Below are positions 5,870 to 11,404 of a DNA stretch of 11,404 bases, one piece after another. Position numbers and translations under genes: made by a program. The number at the start of each line of letters is the position of its first letter. The stretch's first letter is position 1. The stretch covers positions 1 through 11,404 of the forward strand of contig JAEKLU010000234.1 of the NCBI GenBank assembly GCA_019509685.1, read 5' to 3'. The stretch is from Mesorhizobium sp. Its GTDB lineage: Bacteria; Pseudomonadota; Alphaproteobacteria; Rhizobiales; Rhizobiaceae. Under the pieces are notes generated by a model. That model was not told the origin of the DNA, searched no databases, and saw only the letters and a list, made by a program, of their open reading frames with translations.

Positions 5870-6664
5870 ATGCTCACTCTCCGTTCGCTTGCCTTCAACT
5901 TCGTGTTCTATGTCAACCTGATCGTCCAGATGATCGTCTGGACGCCCTACTATTTCCTGTCGCCGCGCCACCGCGCCTGGTTCGTGCCGAAATTCTGGTC
6001 GCGCACCTCGATGTGGCTCTACGACAAGATGGCGCTCACCAAGAACGACATCACCGGGATCGAGAACCTGCCCGAAGGTTCCTTCATCCTGGCGCCGAAG
6101 CACCAGTCCTTCTGGGATGCGATCGCCTTTTATCCCTATCTCGAGGATCCGCTCTACATCCTCAAGCGTGAGCTGACCTGGATCCCGTTCTTCGGCTGGT
6201 ACATCATGAAGATGCGCATGATCCCGGTCGATCGCGGCAGCCGCTCGAAGGCGCTGAAGGCCGTCGTCAACGCCACCAAGGAGGAGATGGCGCGCAATCC
6301 ACGCCAGCTCATCATCTATCCGGAGGGTACCCGCCGTCCGCCAGGTGCGGAGCCATCTTACAAATACGGCATCGTCGAGATTTATGCGCAATTGGGCGTA
6401 CCCGTGGTTCCGGTTGCCCATGTCGCCGGCCTCTACTGGCCGCGGCGCAAGTTCTTGCGCTACCCCGGCACCATCAAGGCCCGCTTCCTGCCGCCGATCC
6501 CACCTGGCCTCGACAAGGAAGAATTCATGCGGCGGCTGGTCGGCGAGACCGAGGCCGCCTGCGATCAGATGCTTGTCGAGGCCGCGCAGGGGCCCAACCC
6601 GCCGCCCATGCCGCCGACGGCGGCAAAGCGGTTGGCGGAGCTTGGCGCGGCTGTGAAAACCTGA
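5870..6664 (+). CDS. plsC: 1-acyl-sn-glycerol-3-phosphate acyltransferase
   Basis: PlsC transfers an acyl chain to lysophosphatidic acid at the inner membrane, giving phosphatidic acid, the precursor of membrane phospholipids. The 264-residue product has a hydrophobic N-terminus (about 5-30) and the ordered acyltransferase motifs: catalytic HQSFWD at 78-83 (H78, D83), FFGWYIMKMRMIPVDRGS at 107-124 (motif II region) and PEGTR at 151-155 (motif III), followed by VPVVPVAHVAGLYW. The C-terminal tail is proline- and alanine-rich. The ATG at 5870 gives the usual LTLRSLAFN opening; the longer frame from 5822 would run through an inverted repeat. I recall plsC directly after the ydcF-like gene in other Rhizobiales, whereas here the PNPOx/LysR pair intervenes. 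Its stop is only 10 bp from that of the convergent LysE-type gene. Confidence 0.93.
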   Translation: MLTLRSLAFNFVFYVNLIVQMIVWTPYYFLSPRHRAWFVPKFWSRTSMWLYDKMALTKNDITGIENLPEGSFILAPKHQSFWDAIAFYPYLEDPLYILKRELTWIPFFGWYIMKMRMIPVDRGSRSKALKAVVNATKEEMARNPRQLIIYPEGTRRPPGAEPSYKYGIVEIYAQLGVPVVPVAHVAGLYWPRRKFLRYPGTIKARFLPPIPPGLDKEEFMRRLVGETEAACDQMLVEAAQGPNPPPMPPTAAKRLAELGAAVKT

Positions 6665-6674
6665 TCTTTCTTAC

Positions 6675-7295
6675 TTATGGCAGCGCCGCCCAGGCGGTCG
6701 TCAGCACCAGTGTTGCCGCGAAGATCAGATTGATGATCCGCGACGCCACGGGATGGCGCAGAAACCGCGCAAAGCCCGTCCCGGCGAGCAGCCACGCCGC
6801 ATGGATGACAACGATCATCACTACGAGCACCAAGAGCTTGGCAGGCCCGCCCAGCGCCTCGGCTTGCGACGAAGCGCCGGCAAAGACAGCGGCAATCGCC
6901 ACATAGGCCTTCGGATTGGCGACGGCGAGCATGAAGCCGCCGGCAAAGGTCGGGCGTGTCGCTTGCTTTCCGCTCTCGGCCAGCGGCGACGCCGTCGCTA
7001 TCTTGAAAGCAAGATAAAGGATGTAGGCCGCCGAGAGGATCGTGAGCACGGTGGCCATCGCAGGCATCGATGCAAGCACCCCGACAATGCCGGCCGCCAC
7101 CACCAGCAGCACGGCGACCGTCCCGAGCACCAGCCCCGACGCGTAACCCAGCGAGGAGCGCAGGCCGAACGCCGCTCCGACAATGGTGACACTGATGGTC
7201 GATGGCCCCGGACTGCCCATGACGACGGTCGCCGCCACGATGAGCGCAAGCAATTGCTGCCAGGGCTGCGCCTCGGACAATACTCCTGCTGCCAT
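6675..7295 (-). CDS. LysE/RhtB-family amino acid exporter
   Basis: The 206-residue product is strongly hydrophobic with about six membrane helices, as in the LysE/RhtB superfamily of inner-membrane exporters for amino acids such as lysine, homoserine or threonine. The family signature appears as GSPGPSTI at residues 27-34 after the first helix, then GAAFGLRSSLGYASGLVLGT (residues 40-59). A later FAGGFMLAVANPKAYVAI matches the conserved F-x-x-G-x-x-x-x-x-NPK block. The substrate cannot be inferred. The ATG at 7295 is preceded by a G-rich stretch but no ideal ribosome binding site. The gene lies downstream of the aldo/keto reductase on the same strand, 88 bp away, with an 8-bp inverted repeat in the gap. 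That spacing suggests it may have its own promoter. It converges on plsC. Confidence 0.9.
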   Translation of the reverse strand: MAAGVLSEAQPWQQLLALIVAATVVMGSPGPSTISVTIVGAAFGLRSSLGYASGLVLGTVAVLLVVAAGIVGVLASMPAMATVLTILSAAYILYLAFKIATASPLAESGKQATRPTFAGGFMLAVANPKAYVAIAAVFAGASSQAEALGGPAKLLVLVVMIVVIHAAWLLAGTGFARFLRHPVASRIINLIFAATLVLTTAWAALP

Positions 7296-7335
7296 GCCGC
7301 ACCCCGTTCCTGCCTCTATGCGGTAGGACTAAGGG

Positions 7336-7363
7336 CAATCGTCGCGACGGTCTTGGACGATTG
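7336..7363. promoter_or_regulatory. 8-bp inverted repeat upstream of the LysE-type gene
   Basis: CAATCGTC (7336-7343) and GACGATTG (7356-7363) are perfect inverted arms with a 12-bp spacer. They lie 40 bp upstream of the lysE-like ATG and 20 bp beyond the aldo/keto reductase stop. The site could be an operator for the exporter or a 3' hairpin of the reductase mRNA; no T-run adjoins it. Confidence 0.35.
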
Positions 7364-7383
7364 TGCGCGATCGACTCACTTCG

Positions 7384-8331
7384 TCAGGCGCTGGCCCGGT
7401 CGAGCGCTCCGATATCATCACTGGAAAGCTTCAGCGACGCGGCGCGGATCAGACTGTCCATCTGGGCCGGCGTCGTCGCGCTGGCGATCGGCGCGGTGAC
7501 GCCTGGACGCGCGATGATCCAGGCCAGCGCCACTTCCGCCTGCTTGGCCGAGTGGCGCTCAGCGATGGCATCGAGCGCCGACAGGATGCGCATGCCGCGC
7601 TCGTTGAGATATTCGGCAACGTCTTCGCCGCGCTGACTCTGGCCGAGATCGGCCTTGCCGCGGTATTTGCCGCTGAGAAAACCCTTGGCCAGGCTGAAAT
7701 AGGTGATGACGCCGAGGTCCTGCGCCTTGCAGAGGTCGAGCAACGGGCCGTCCAGCGACGCGCGGTCGTACAAATTGTATTCGGGCTGCAGCACCTCGTA
7801 GCGCGGCAGGCTGCGCAGGCTGGCGACGTCGAGCGCGGCGCGCAACTGGCCGGCATCGAGATTTGAGCAGCCGGGATAGCGGATCTTGCCCTTTTCGAGC
7901 AGGCGCTGATAGGCGCCGAGCGTTTCCTCGTAAGGCGTGGCCGGATCCGGCCAGTGCGACAGGTAAAGGTCGATGACATCGACCTGCAGCCGCCTCAGAG
8001 ATGCGTCGACCGCCTTTTCGATATAGGCGGCGGAAAGGTCCTTCTTGCCCTGACCCATGTCCGAGCCGACCTTGGTGATGACCACCACCTTGTCGCGGTT
8101 GCCGCGGCTTTTCATCCAGTGGCCGATGATGGTTTCCGATTCGCCGCCCTTGTTGCCGGGAACCCAGCGCGAATAGGCATCGGCCGTGTCGATGGCGTTG
8201 AAGCCGGCTCCGACAAAGCGGTCGAGCAGATCGAAGGAGGTCTTCTCGTCGGCGGTCCAGCCGAAGACATTGCCGCCAAGGACCAGCGGCGCGATGGAAA
8301 GGTCGGTGCGACCGAGGCGGCGTTTCTGCAA
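7384..8331 (-). CDS. Aldo/keto reductase
   Basis: The 315-residue product belongs to the NAD(P)H-dependent aldo/keto reductase superfamily, TIM-barrel oxidoreductases that reduce carbonyls. The catalytic tetrad is visible: D48 and Y53 in IDTADAYSRW, K87 in VVITKVG, and H126 in LYLSHWPDP. The C-terminal cofactor region includes GVTAPIASATTPAQMDSLI. Length and the GKIRYPGCSNLDAGQL segment fit the bacterial YajO/YghZ-like branch. The true substrate is unknown. The best start is a TTG at 8331: GGAGA lies 6 nt upstream and the product opens MQKRRLGRTDLSIAPLVLG, as expected for the family, and I see no suitable in-frame ATG. A TTG start may lower expression. ChaC-like lies upstream and the LysE-type exporter downstream on the same strand, but with gaps of 116 and 88 bp operon membership is uncertain. 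Confidence 0.92.
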   Translation of the reverse strand: MQKRRLGRTDLSIAPLVLGGNVFGWTADEKTSFDLLDRFVGAGFNAIDTADAYSRWVPGNKGGESETIIGHWMKSRGNRDKVVVITKVGSDMGQGKKDLSAAYIEKAVDASLRRLQVDVIDLYLSHWPDPATPYEETLGAYQRLLEKGKIRYPGCSNLDAGQLRAALDVASLRSLPRYEVLQPEYNLYDRASLDGPLLDLCKAQDLGVITYFSLAKGFLSGKYRGKADLGQSQRGEDVAEYLNERGMRILSALDAIAERHSAKQAEVALAWIIARPGVTAPIASATTPAQMDSLIRAASLKLSSDDIGALDRASA

Positions 8332-8337
8332 GGCTGA

Positions 8338-8342
8338 TCTCC
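8338..8342 (-). promoter_or_regulatory. Shine-Dalgarno deciding the TTG start of the aldo/keto reductase
   Basis: On the minus strand GGAGA (complement of 8338-8342) lies 6 nt before the TTG at 8331. This spacing is ideal and supports initiation at the non-ATG codon. Confidence 0.6.
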
Positions 8343-8447
8343 ATGATGCTGGAACGGGCGCGACGCCCGGGGATGGGTTGCCGCTAAGCTAGGTCGTGGC
8401 CGGCCGAGGTCAAAGGCATGGTTTTGCTTTTTGATCGGACCAGAGCT

Positions 8448-8969
8448 TCACGAAGATGCCACCTGCCGACCGACGTCCTCCAGCCAATGGTCGCGGATGC
8501 CGAGCGCCTCGAGGTGCTCGAGCGTGCTCAACACGTAATCCTCATTGTTGCCGGACCGGCCTACGGCGCCGCGCACGACTTTTGCCGCCTCAACGGCGTC
8601 GAGCGCGCCGGCATATTGCTCGTGCTGGCGATCAACGATGTAGGCGACTGCCTCGACCACGCCGCCGTCATCCAGCCGGACATCGAGCATGCGTTCGAGA
8701 TAGACGCTGGTCACCAGTTCGCGTTCGCGCAGGTAGGAGAGCACCTCGCCGCGCAGATTGGCCGGCACGCGGTAGGCAAGGCCGATGCAGGAGCCGCCGC
8801 GGTCGAGGCCGAGCACCAGTCCCGGCCGCTCACGCGTGCCGCGATGTACGAAGGAATAGACGCAAAGCGAGCGGCGATAGCCGTAGAGCCGGGCGCGTCG
8901 CGTCTCGATATGGGCGAAACCCGGCCGCCAGATCAGCGACCCATAGCCAAAAACCCAAAAATCGCCCAT
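8448..8969 (-). CDS. ChaC-like glutathione-specific gamma-glutamylcyclotransferase
   Basis: ChaC-type enzymes cleave the gamma-glutamyl group of glutathione as 5-oxoproline, releasing Cys-Gly in the cytosol. From the ATG at 8969 the product is 173 residues, the usual length. It shows the substrate-binding loop FGYGSLIW at residues 7-14, then SFVHRGTRERPGLVLGLDRG at 39-58 followed by G-S-C (59-61), and YLREREL at 79-85, in which E84 aligns by eye with the catalytic glutamate of ChaC proteins. GRSGNNEDYVLSTL near the end matches the conserved SGxN-x-x-Y block. The frame is open to 9164, but the added 65 residues overlap the divergent DUF2125 gene and are low-complexity, so the internal ATG was chosen even though its ribosome binding site is weak. 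It diverges from the DUF2125 gene across 112 bp. Confidence 0.9.
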   Translation of the reverse strand: MGDFWVFGYGSLIWRPGFAHIETRRARLYGYRRSLCVYSFVHRGTRERPGLVLGLDRGGSCIGLAYRVPANLRGEVLSYLRERELVTSVYLERMLDVRLDDGGVVEAVAYIVDRQHEQYAGALDAVEAAKVVRGAVGRSGNNEDYVLSTLEHLEALGIRDHWLEDVGRQVASS

Positions 8970-8994
8970 ATCGCCAAGCCTGATTGCATTTCGA

Positions 8995-9056
8995 GTGACG
9001 ACAGCGCCGGTAGGTGTGTTTCTGTTCCCGCGAGTGCGTGAGAATGAAGTCGTCAC
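8995..9056. promoter_or_regulatory. 8-bp inverted repeat in the chaC-like/DUF2125 divergent promoter
   Basis: GTGACGAC (8995-9002) and GTCGTCAC (9049-9056) are perfect inverted arms spanning most of the 112-bp divergent gap. Such separated arms could be paired half-sites for one regulator acting on both genes. With only two arms in one sequence the evidence is modest. Confidence 0.25.
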
Positions 9057-9081
9057 ATGAGGGGTTAACGAGAGCCGCAGC

Positions 9082-10080
9082 ATGACGTCAAGGGACGAGC
9101 GACCATCCAAACCCCGCCGCCGGCTGCTCTGGCTTGCCGCATTCATCGTCGTGCTGTTCGCCATCTACAGCGGCGGCTGGTTCTATCTGGCCGACCGGCT
9201 CAAGACCGAAGCCAACCAGGCTTCGGCAAAGCTCCAGGCCAGTGGCATCGTCGCCGGTTGCGCCAATCTCACCGTCAGCGGCTATCCGATGAGCTTCACG
9301 GTCTCCTGCGACAACATCGCCTATGAGGACGATGGCAGGAAAGTCGCCGCTTCCACCGGCAGCTTCAACGCTGTTGCCGATATCAGCTCGCCCTTGTCGC
9401 CCGTCGCCGACCTGCGCGGCCCGCTACGGACGATGGCGCCCGGCACGCCGCCGCTTTTCATCGACTGGGACCAGTTACAGGCAAACGTCAAAATGTGGTG
9501 GCCATTGCCGAGCAGCGTTTCGCTGCGGGCCGATGGGCTGTCCGGTCAGACCGACCCGCAAGACGATACGGATCCCGTGCAATTGTTCAGTGCCGGCAAG
9601 GCGGCCGGCGAGCTGCAGCCGGTGGGCCGGGATGTGAAATATGTCGGCAGCTTCGGCGATCTGGAGATCAATGCGGATGCGATCGGCGGGCGCGTGCTGC
9701 CGGCGCTGGATGGCAGCGGCGAGGCCACGCTGAAGAACGGCGTTGCGCTGGTTGCCGTGCCGCCGAAAAGCCTGCGCGGCCAGTCGGTCGATATCGCCAC
9801 GCTCGACCTGTCATCCGGAACGGCGCGCATCACCGTGTCGGGGCCGATCTCCGTCGATGCCGAAGGCCTGGTCGATGCAAATCTGACGATCAAGCTCAAG
9901 GACCCCAAGGCGGTGGCGGCCATCCTTGGCGGCGCCATGCCGGAGCACAAGAGCGAAATCGAGCAGGGATTTGCGGCCATTGCCATGCTTGGCAAGGAGC
10001 CGTCCTTGCCGCTGAAAATAACCAAGGGCAAGGCTTCGCTGGGGTTCATTCCGCTGGGCAAGATCAAGCCGGTGGACTAG
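9082..10080 (+). CDS. DUF2125 domain-containing membrane-anchored protein
   Basis: The 332-residue product has a basic N-terminus (KPRRR) and one membrane helix at about residues 14-36, so most of the protein is probably periplasmic. It then shows the DUF2125 hallmarks: GWFYLADRLK after the helix, a cysteine pair around a G-Y-P motif (C60 ... SGYPMSFTVSC, C76), long beta-rich stretches such as GSGEATLKNGVALV, and the C-terminal LPLKITKGKASLGFIPLGKI. DUF2125 proteins are common in Rhizobiales; I know of no established function. The two cysteines could form a disulfide outside the cytoplasm. The ATG at 9082 follows GAGAG at about 7 nt. The gene diverges from the chaC-like gene and is followed with no gap by a 45-bp palindromic repeat. 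The family call is good; function is unknown. Confidence 0.88.
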   Translation: MTSRDERPSKPRRRLLWLAAFIVVLFAIYSGGWFYLADRLKTEANQASAKLQASGIVAGCANLTVSGYPMSFTVSCDNIAYEDDGRKVAASTGSFNAVADISSPLSPVADLRGPLRTMAPGTPPLFIDWDQLQANVKMWWPLPSSVSLRADGLSGQTDPQDDTDPVQLFSAGKAAGELQPVGRDVKYVGSFGDLEINADAIGGRVLPALDGSGEATLKNGVALVAVPPKSLRGQSVDIATLDLSSGTARITVSGPISVDAEGLVDANLTIKLKDPKAVAAILGGAMPEHKSEIEQGFAAIAMLGKEPSLPLKITKGKASLGFIPLGKIKPVD

Positions 10081-10125
10081 GCATGGTCCCGAAAAGTGGG
10101 AACCGGTTTTCGGGCAAGACCATGC
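10081..10125 (+). repeat. 45-bp Rhizobiales palindromic repeat
   Basis: GCATGGTC (10081-10088) pairs with GACCATGC (10118-10125), and inside it CCCGAAAA (10088-10095) pairs with TTTTCGGG (10107-10114) around a GTGGGAACCGG loop. I recognise this wording as a very common short intergenic palindrome of rhizobial genomes. It begins at the base after the DUF2125 stop codon and ends 20 bp before the preferred kinase ATG. It may stabilise or attenuate mRNA between the two genes. Confidence 0.88.
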
Positions 10126-10145
10126 CGGCAAAGAAAATTGACGCC

Positions 10146-11087
10146 ATGGCCCGACCGGTCAGACTGCTCAGCGTCGGCGCCTTCACCCTCGACACGATCC
10201 TGCGCGTCGATGCGCTTCCCGCTCATCAGGGCAAATTCATCGCTAGCGACGGAGTCCAGATCGCTTCCGGCATGGCGACGAGCGCGGCTTGCGCCGCGCA
10301 TCGTCTCGGCGCCGACGTCTCGCTCTGGGCAAGCGTCGGCGACGATCTGGTCGGCGACCAGCTGATCGCCGACATCCGGGACGAAGGCATCGACTGCAGC
10401 CTCATCCGACGCGTAGCCGGCGCCCGCTCGGCGCTGGCCGCGATCCTGGTCGATGCGCATGGCGAGCGCATCATCGTGCCGTTCTATGACAAAAAGGCGC
10501 AGGCCGATCCCGAAGCGCTGCCAGTTGCCGACCTGTCCGATTTCGACGCCGTGCTGGTCGACGTTCGCTGGCCGGGCGCCGCGGCGCTCGCCTTGACCGC
10601 CGCACGCAATGCCGGCCGCCCGGCGATCCTCGACGCCGATACCGCGCCGGTCGAGGTGCTGGAGCGGCTGTTGCCCCTGGCCTCGCACATTGTTGCCTCC
10701 GAGCCCGCCGCCCGCATCGTCTGCGGCCACGCGCTCGATCCGCAAAGCGCTTGTGCCGATCTAGCCTCGCGCACCGACGCCTTCGTGGCGGTGACCGGTG
10801 GCGCCGCCGGAACCTGGTGGCATGATCGCACGAGCGGCGGCGTACGCCATGTCGAGGCGCCGAAAGTCAAGGCGGTGGACACGCTCGCCGCCGGCGACGT
10901 CTTCCATGGCGCCTTCGCGGTTGGCCTTGCCGAAGCCATGGCCATGGAGGAAGCGCTGCGCTTCGCCAGCGCCGCCGCCGCGCTCAAATGCCTGCGTTTC
11001 GGCGGCCGCCTCGGCGCGCCGGACCGGACGGAGACGCTTGCCATGATGGCGGCGCACTGGCCACCCCAGCACGGAAAAGGGAGCTGA
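10146..11087 (+). CDS. PfkB-family carbohydrate kinase
   Basis: This 313-residue ribokinase-fold enzyme is expected to phosphorylate a sugar or sugar-like alcohol with ATP. The N-terminus VRLLSVGAFTLDTILRVDAL carries the first strand and the substrate aspartate (D16), followed by the glycine-containing region IASGMATSAACAAHRLGA at 39-56 and WASVGDDLVG at 61-70. The second PfkB signature is DTLAAGDVFHGAFAVGL from residue 245, with catalytic D251. The usual DTxGAGD has alanine for the first glycine, and the first signature has S-G-M-A-T-S where many members have G-G-x-x-x-N. Both resemble the ketohexokinase/sulfofructose-kinase side of the family, but the substrate cannot be fixed. The ATG at 10146 was chosen; an in-frame ATG at 10122 lies inside the palindromic repeat. 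Neither has a strong ribosome binding site. The last codons (KGS-stop) lie in the arm of palindrome copy 2. Confidence 0.9.
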   Translation: MARPVRLLSVGAFTLDTILRVDALPAHQGKFIASDGVQIASGMATSAACAAHRLGADVSLWASVGDDLVGDQLIADIRDEGIDCSLIRRVAGARSALAAILVDAHGERIIVPFYDKKAQADPEALPVADLSDFDAVLVDVRWPGAAALALTAARNAGRPAILDADTAPVEVLERLLPLASHIVASEPAARIVCGHALDPQSACADLASRTDAFVAVTGGAAGTWWHDRTSGGVRHVEAPKVKAVDTLAAGDVFHGAFAVGLAEAMAMEEALRFASAAAALKCLRFGGRLGAPDRTETLAMMAAHWPPQHGKGS

Positions 11088-11218
11088 GATTCAGGTCAGG
11101 CCGAGTCGAAAATGGTGGGCTCCGAGAACCGGAGCGGAACGTACTTAAGTACGTGAGCACCGGAAGCGCAGGAGCCCGCCATTTGCAGGCCGGCCTCACC
11201 TGAATATCAGCTCCCTTT
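11076..11218 (+). repeat. 143-bp imperfect palindromic element, copy 2
   Basis: Bases 11076-11123 pair with 11171-11218 in one register (paired positions sum to 22294). The outer arms AAAGGGAGCTGA (11076-11087) and TCAGCTCCCTTT (11207-11218) are perfect inverses and differ from those of copy 1. The core (11088-11208) is about 92% identical to copy 1 and keeps the same G-A and C-C mismatches (11088/11206 and 11097/11197). The apex is a perfect palindrome ACGTACTTAAGTACGT (11139-11154). The element lies exactly between the convergent kinase and tyrC genes and contains both of their stop codons, so it could act as a bidirectional transcription end or an mRNA 3'-stabilising structure. No long T-run adjoins it. 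Confidence 0.93.
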
Positions 11219-11404
11219 AGGGTGTTCTACCGCCTGACGGCCGAAGTCCGGCACGTCGATATCCTGGCCGGCCTCGATGATCGAGCGGCGGACGGCGCGG
11301 GTGCGGGTGAATAGGTCGAACAGTTTTTCGCCATCGCCCCAGCGGATTGCCCGCTGCAATGAGGCCAGATCTTCCGAGAAACGCGCCAGCATCTCCAGGA
11401 TCGC
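11207..11404 (-). CDS. tyrC: Prephenate/arogenate dehydrogenase, C-terminal end (5' part beyond window edge)
   Basis: Only the last 65 residues are present, and the frame is open through the right edge (AILEMLARFSEDLASLQRAI at the edge). The helical C-terminus with AIRWGDGEKLFDLFTRTRAV, then RRSIIEAGQD, matches what I know of rhizobial cyclohexadienyl (prephenate/arogenate) dehydrogenases. These make 4-hydroxyphenylpyruvate or tyrosine with NAD(P)+ in tyrosine synthesis. The catalytic and Rossmann domains lie outside the window, so the call rests on the tail and on the expected neighbourhood next to DUF2125 and chaC-like genes. The gene ends HPKGS-stop within the right arm of palindrome copy 2, mirroring the end of the convergent kinase. 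Confidence 0.75.
   Translation of the reverse strand, partial: AILEMLARFSEDLASLQRAIRWGDGEKLFDLFTRTRAVRRSIIEAGQDIDVPDFGRQAVEHPKGS

Noticed and set aside
8355..8369. CGGGCG-CGA-CGCCCG hairpin upstream of the aldo/keto reductase as a terminator for the chaC-like gene
   Set aside because: The stem is perfect, but no T-run follows on either strand and it lies about 80 bp from the chaC-like stop. Short GC hairpins are frequent at this base composition.
8970..9164. 65-residue N-terminal extension of the ChaC-like protein
   Set aside because: It has no similarity to the family, overlaps the divergent DUF2125 start, and the protein opens normally at MGDFWVFGYGSL.
9495..10121. Long 5' extension of the kinase frame inside the DUF2125 gene
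   Set aside because: The kinase frame is merely stop-free through DUF2125. The PfkB homology starts near 10146, and the extension reads as shadow sequence.

Overview
The window reads as a chromosomal segment of a high-GC alphaproteobacterium of the order Rhizobiales (Hyphomicrobiales), most likely Mesorhizobium or a close relative. The grounds are the gene order hpt / ftsEX / ydcF-like / plsC / chaC-like / DUF2125 / tyrC, two repeat sequences I recognise as widespread in rhizobial genomes, and TTAA-N7-TTAA sites typical of the alphaproteobacterial cell-cycle regulator CtrA. The genus is inferred; no rRNA or other definitive marker is present.

Left part (1-4160). A hypoxanthine phosphoribosyltransferase gene (hpt, minus strand) runs off the left edge. 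A 140-bp palindromic repeat separates it from a minus-strand gene for a membrane-anchored DUF3426-like protein. That gene diverges from ftsE-ftsX, which encode the ABC-type complex acting in septal cell-wall hydrolysis. The divergent promoter region is dense: a 16-bp palindrome, two perfect tandem CtrA boxes, and a rhizobial RIME-type repeat forming the ftsE leader. A YdcF/DUF218 gene follows ftsX on the same strand.

Middle part (4157-8331). A divergent pair (flavin-binding PNPOx-like protein and LysR regulator) lies between ydcF and plsC, with a 10-bp inverted repeat in its shared promoter. The plsC acyltransferase follows, then two minus-strand genes, a LysE-type exporter and an aldo/keto reductase.

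Right part (8448-11404). A ChaC-like gamma-glutamylcyclotransferase gene (minus) diverges from a DUF2125 gene (plus). A 45-bp rhizobial palindrome fills the gap to a PfkB-family sugar kinase, which converges on the 3' end of tyrC (prephenate/arogenate dehydrogenase), running off the right edge. Between these convergent genes lies a second copy of the 140-bp palindrome. Its outer arms contain both stop codons, so both proteins end in Lys-Gly-Ser.

Overall this is housekeeping backbone with small accessory genes inserted. I see no phage, transposase, CRISPR array, tRNA or rRNA, and no clear defence or biosynthetic system. The most unusual material is non-coding: the two-copy palindromic element whose locus-specific flanks extend the stem with compensatory differences, and the CtrA-box-rich ftsE promoter.
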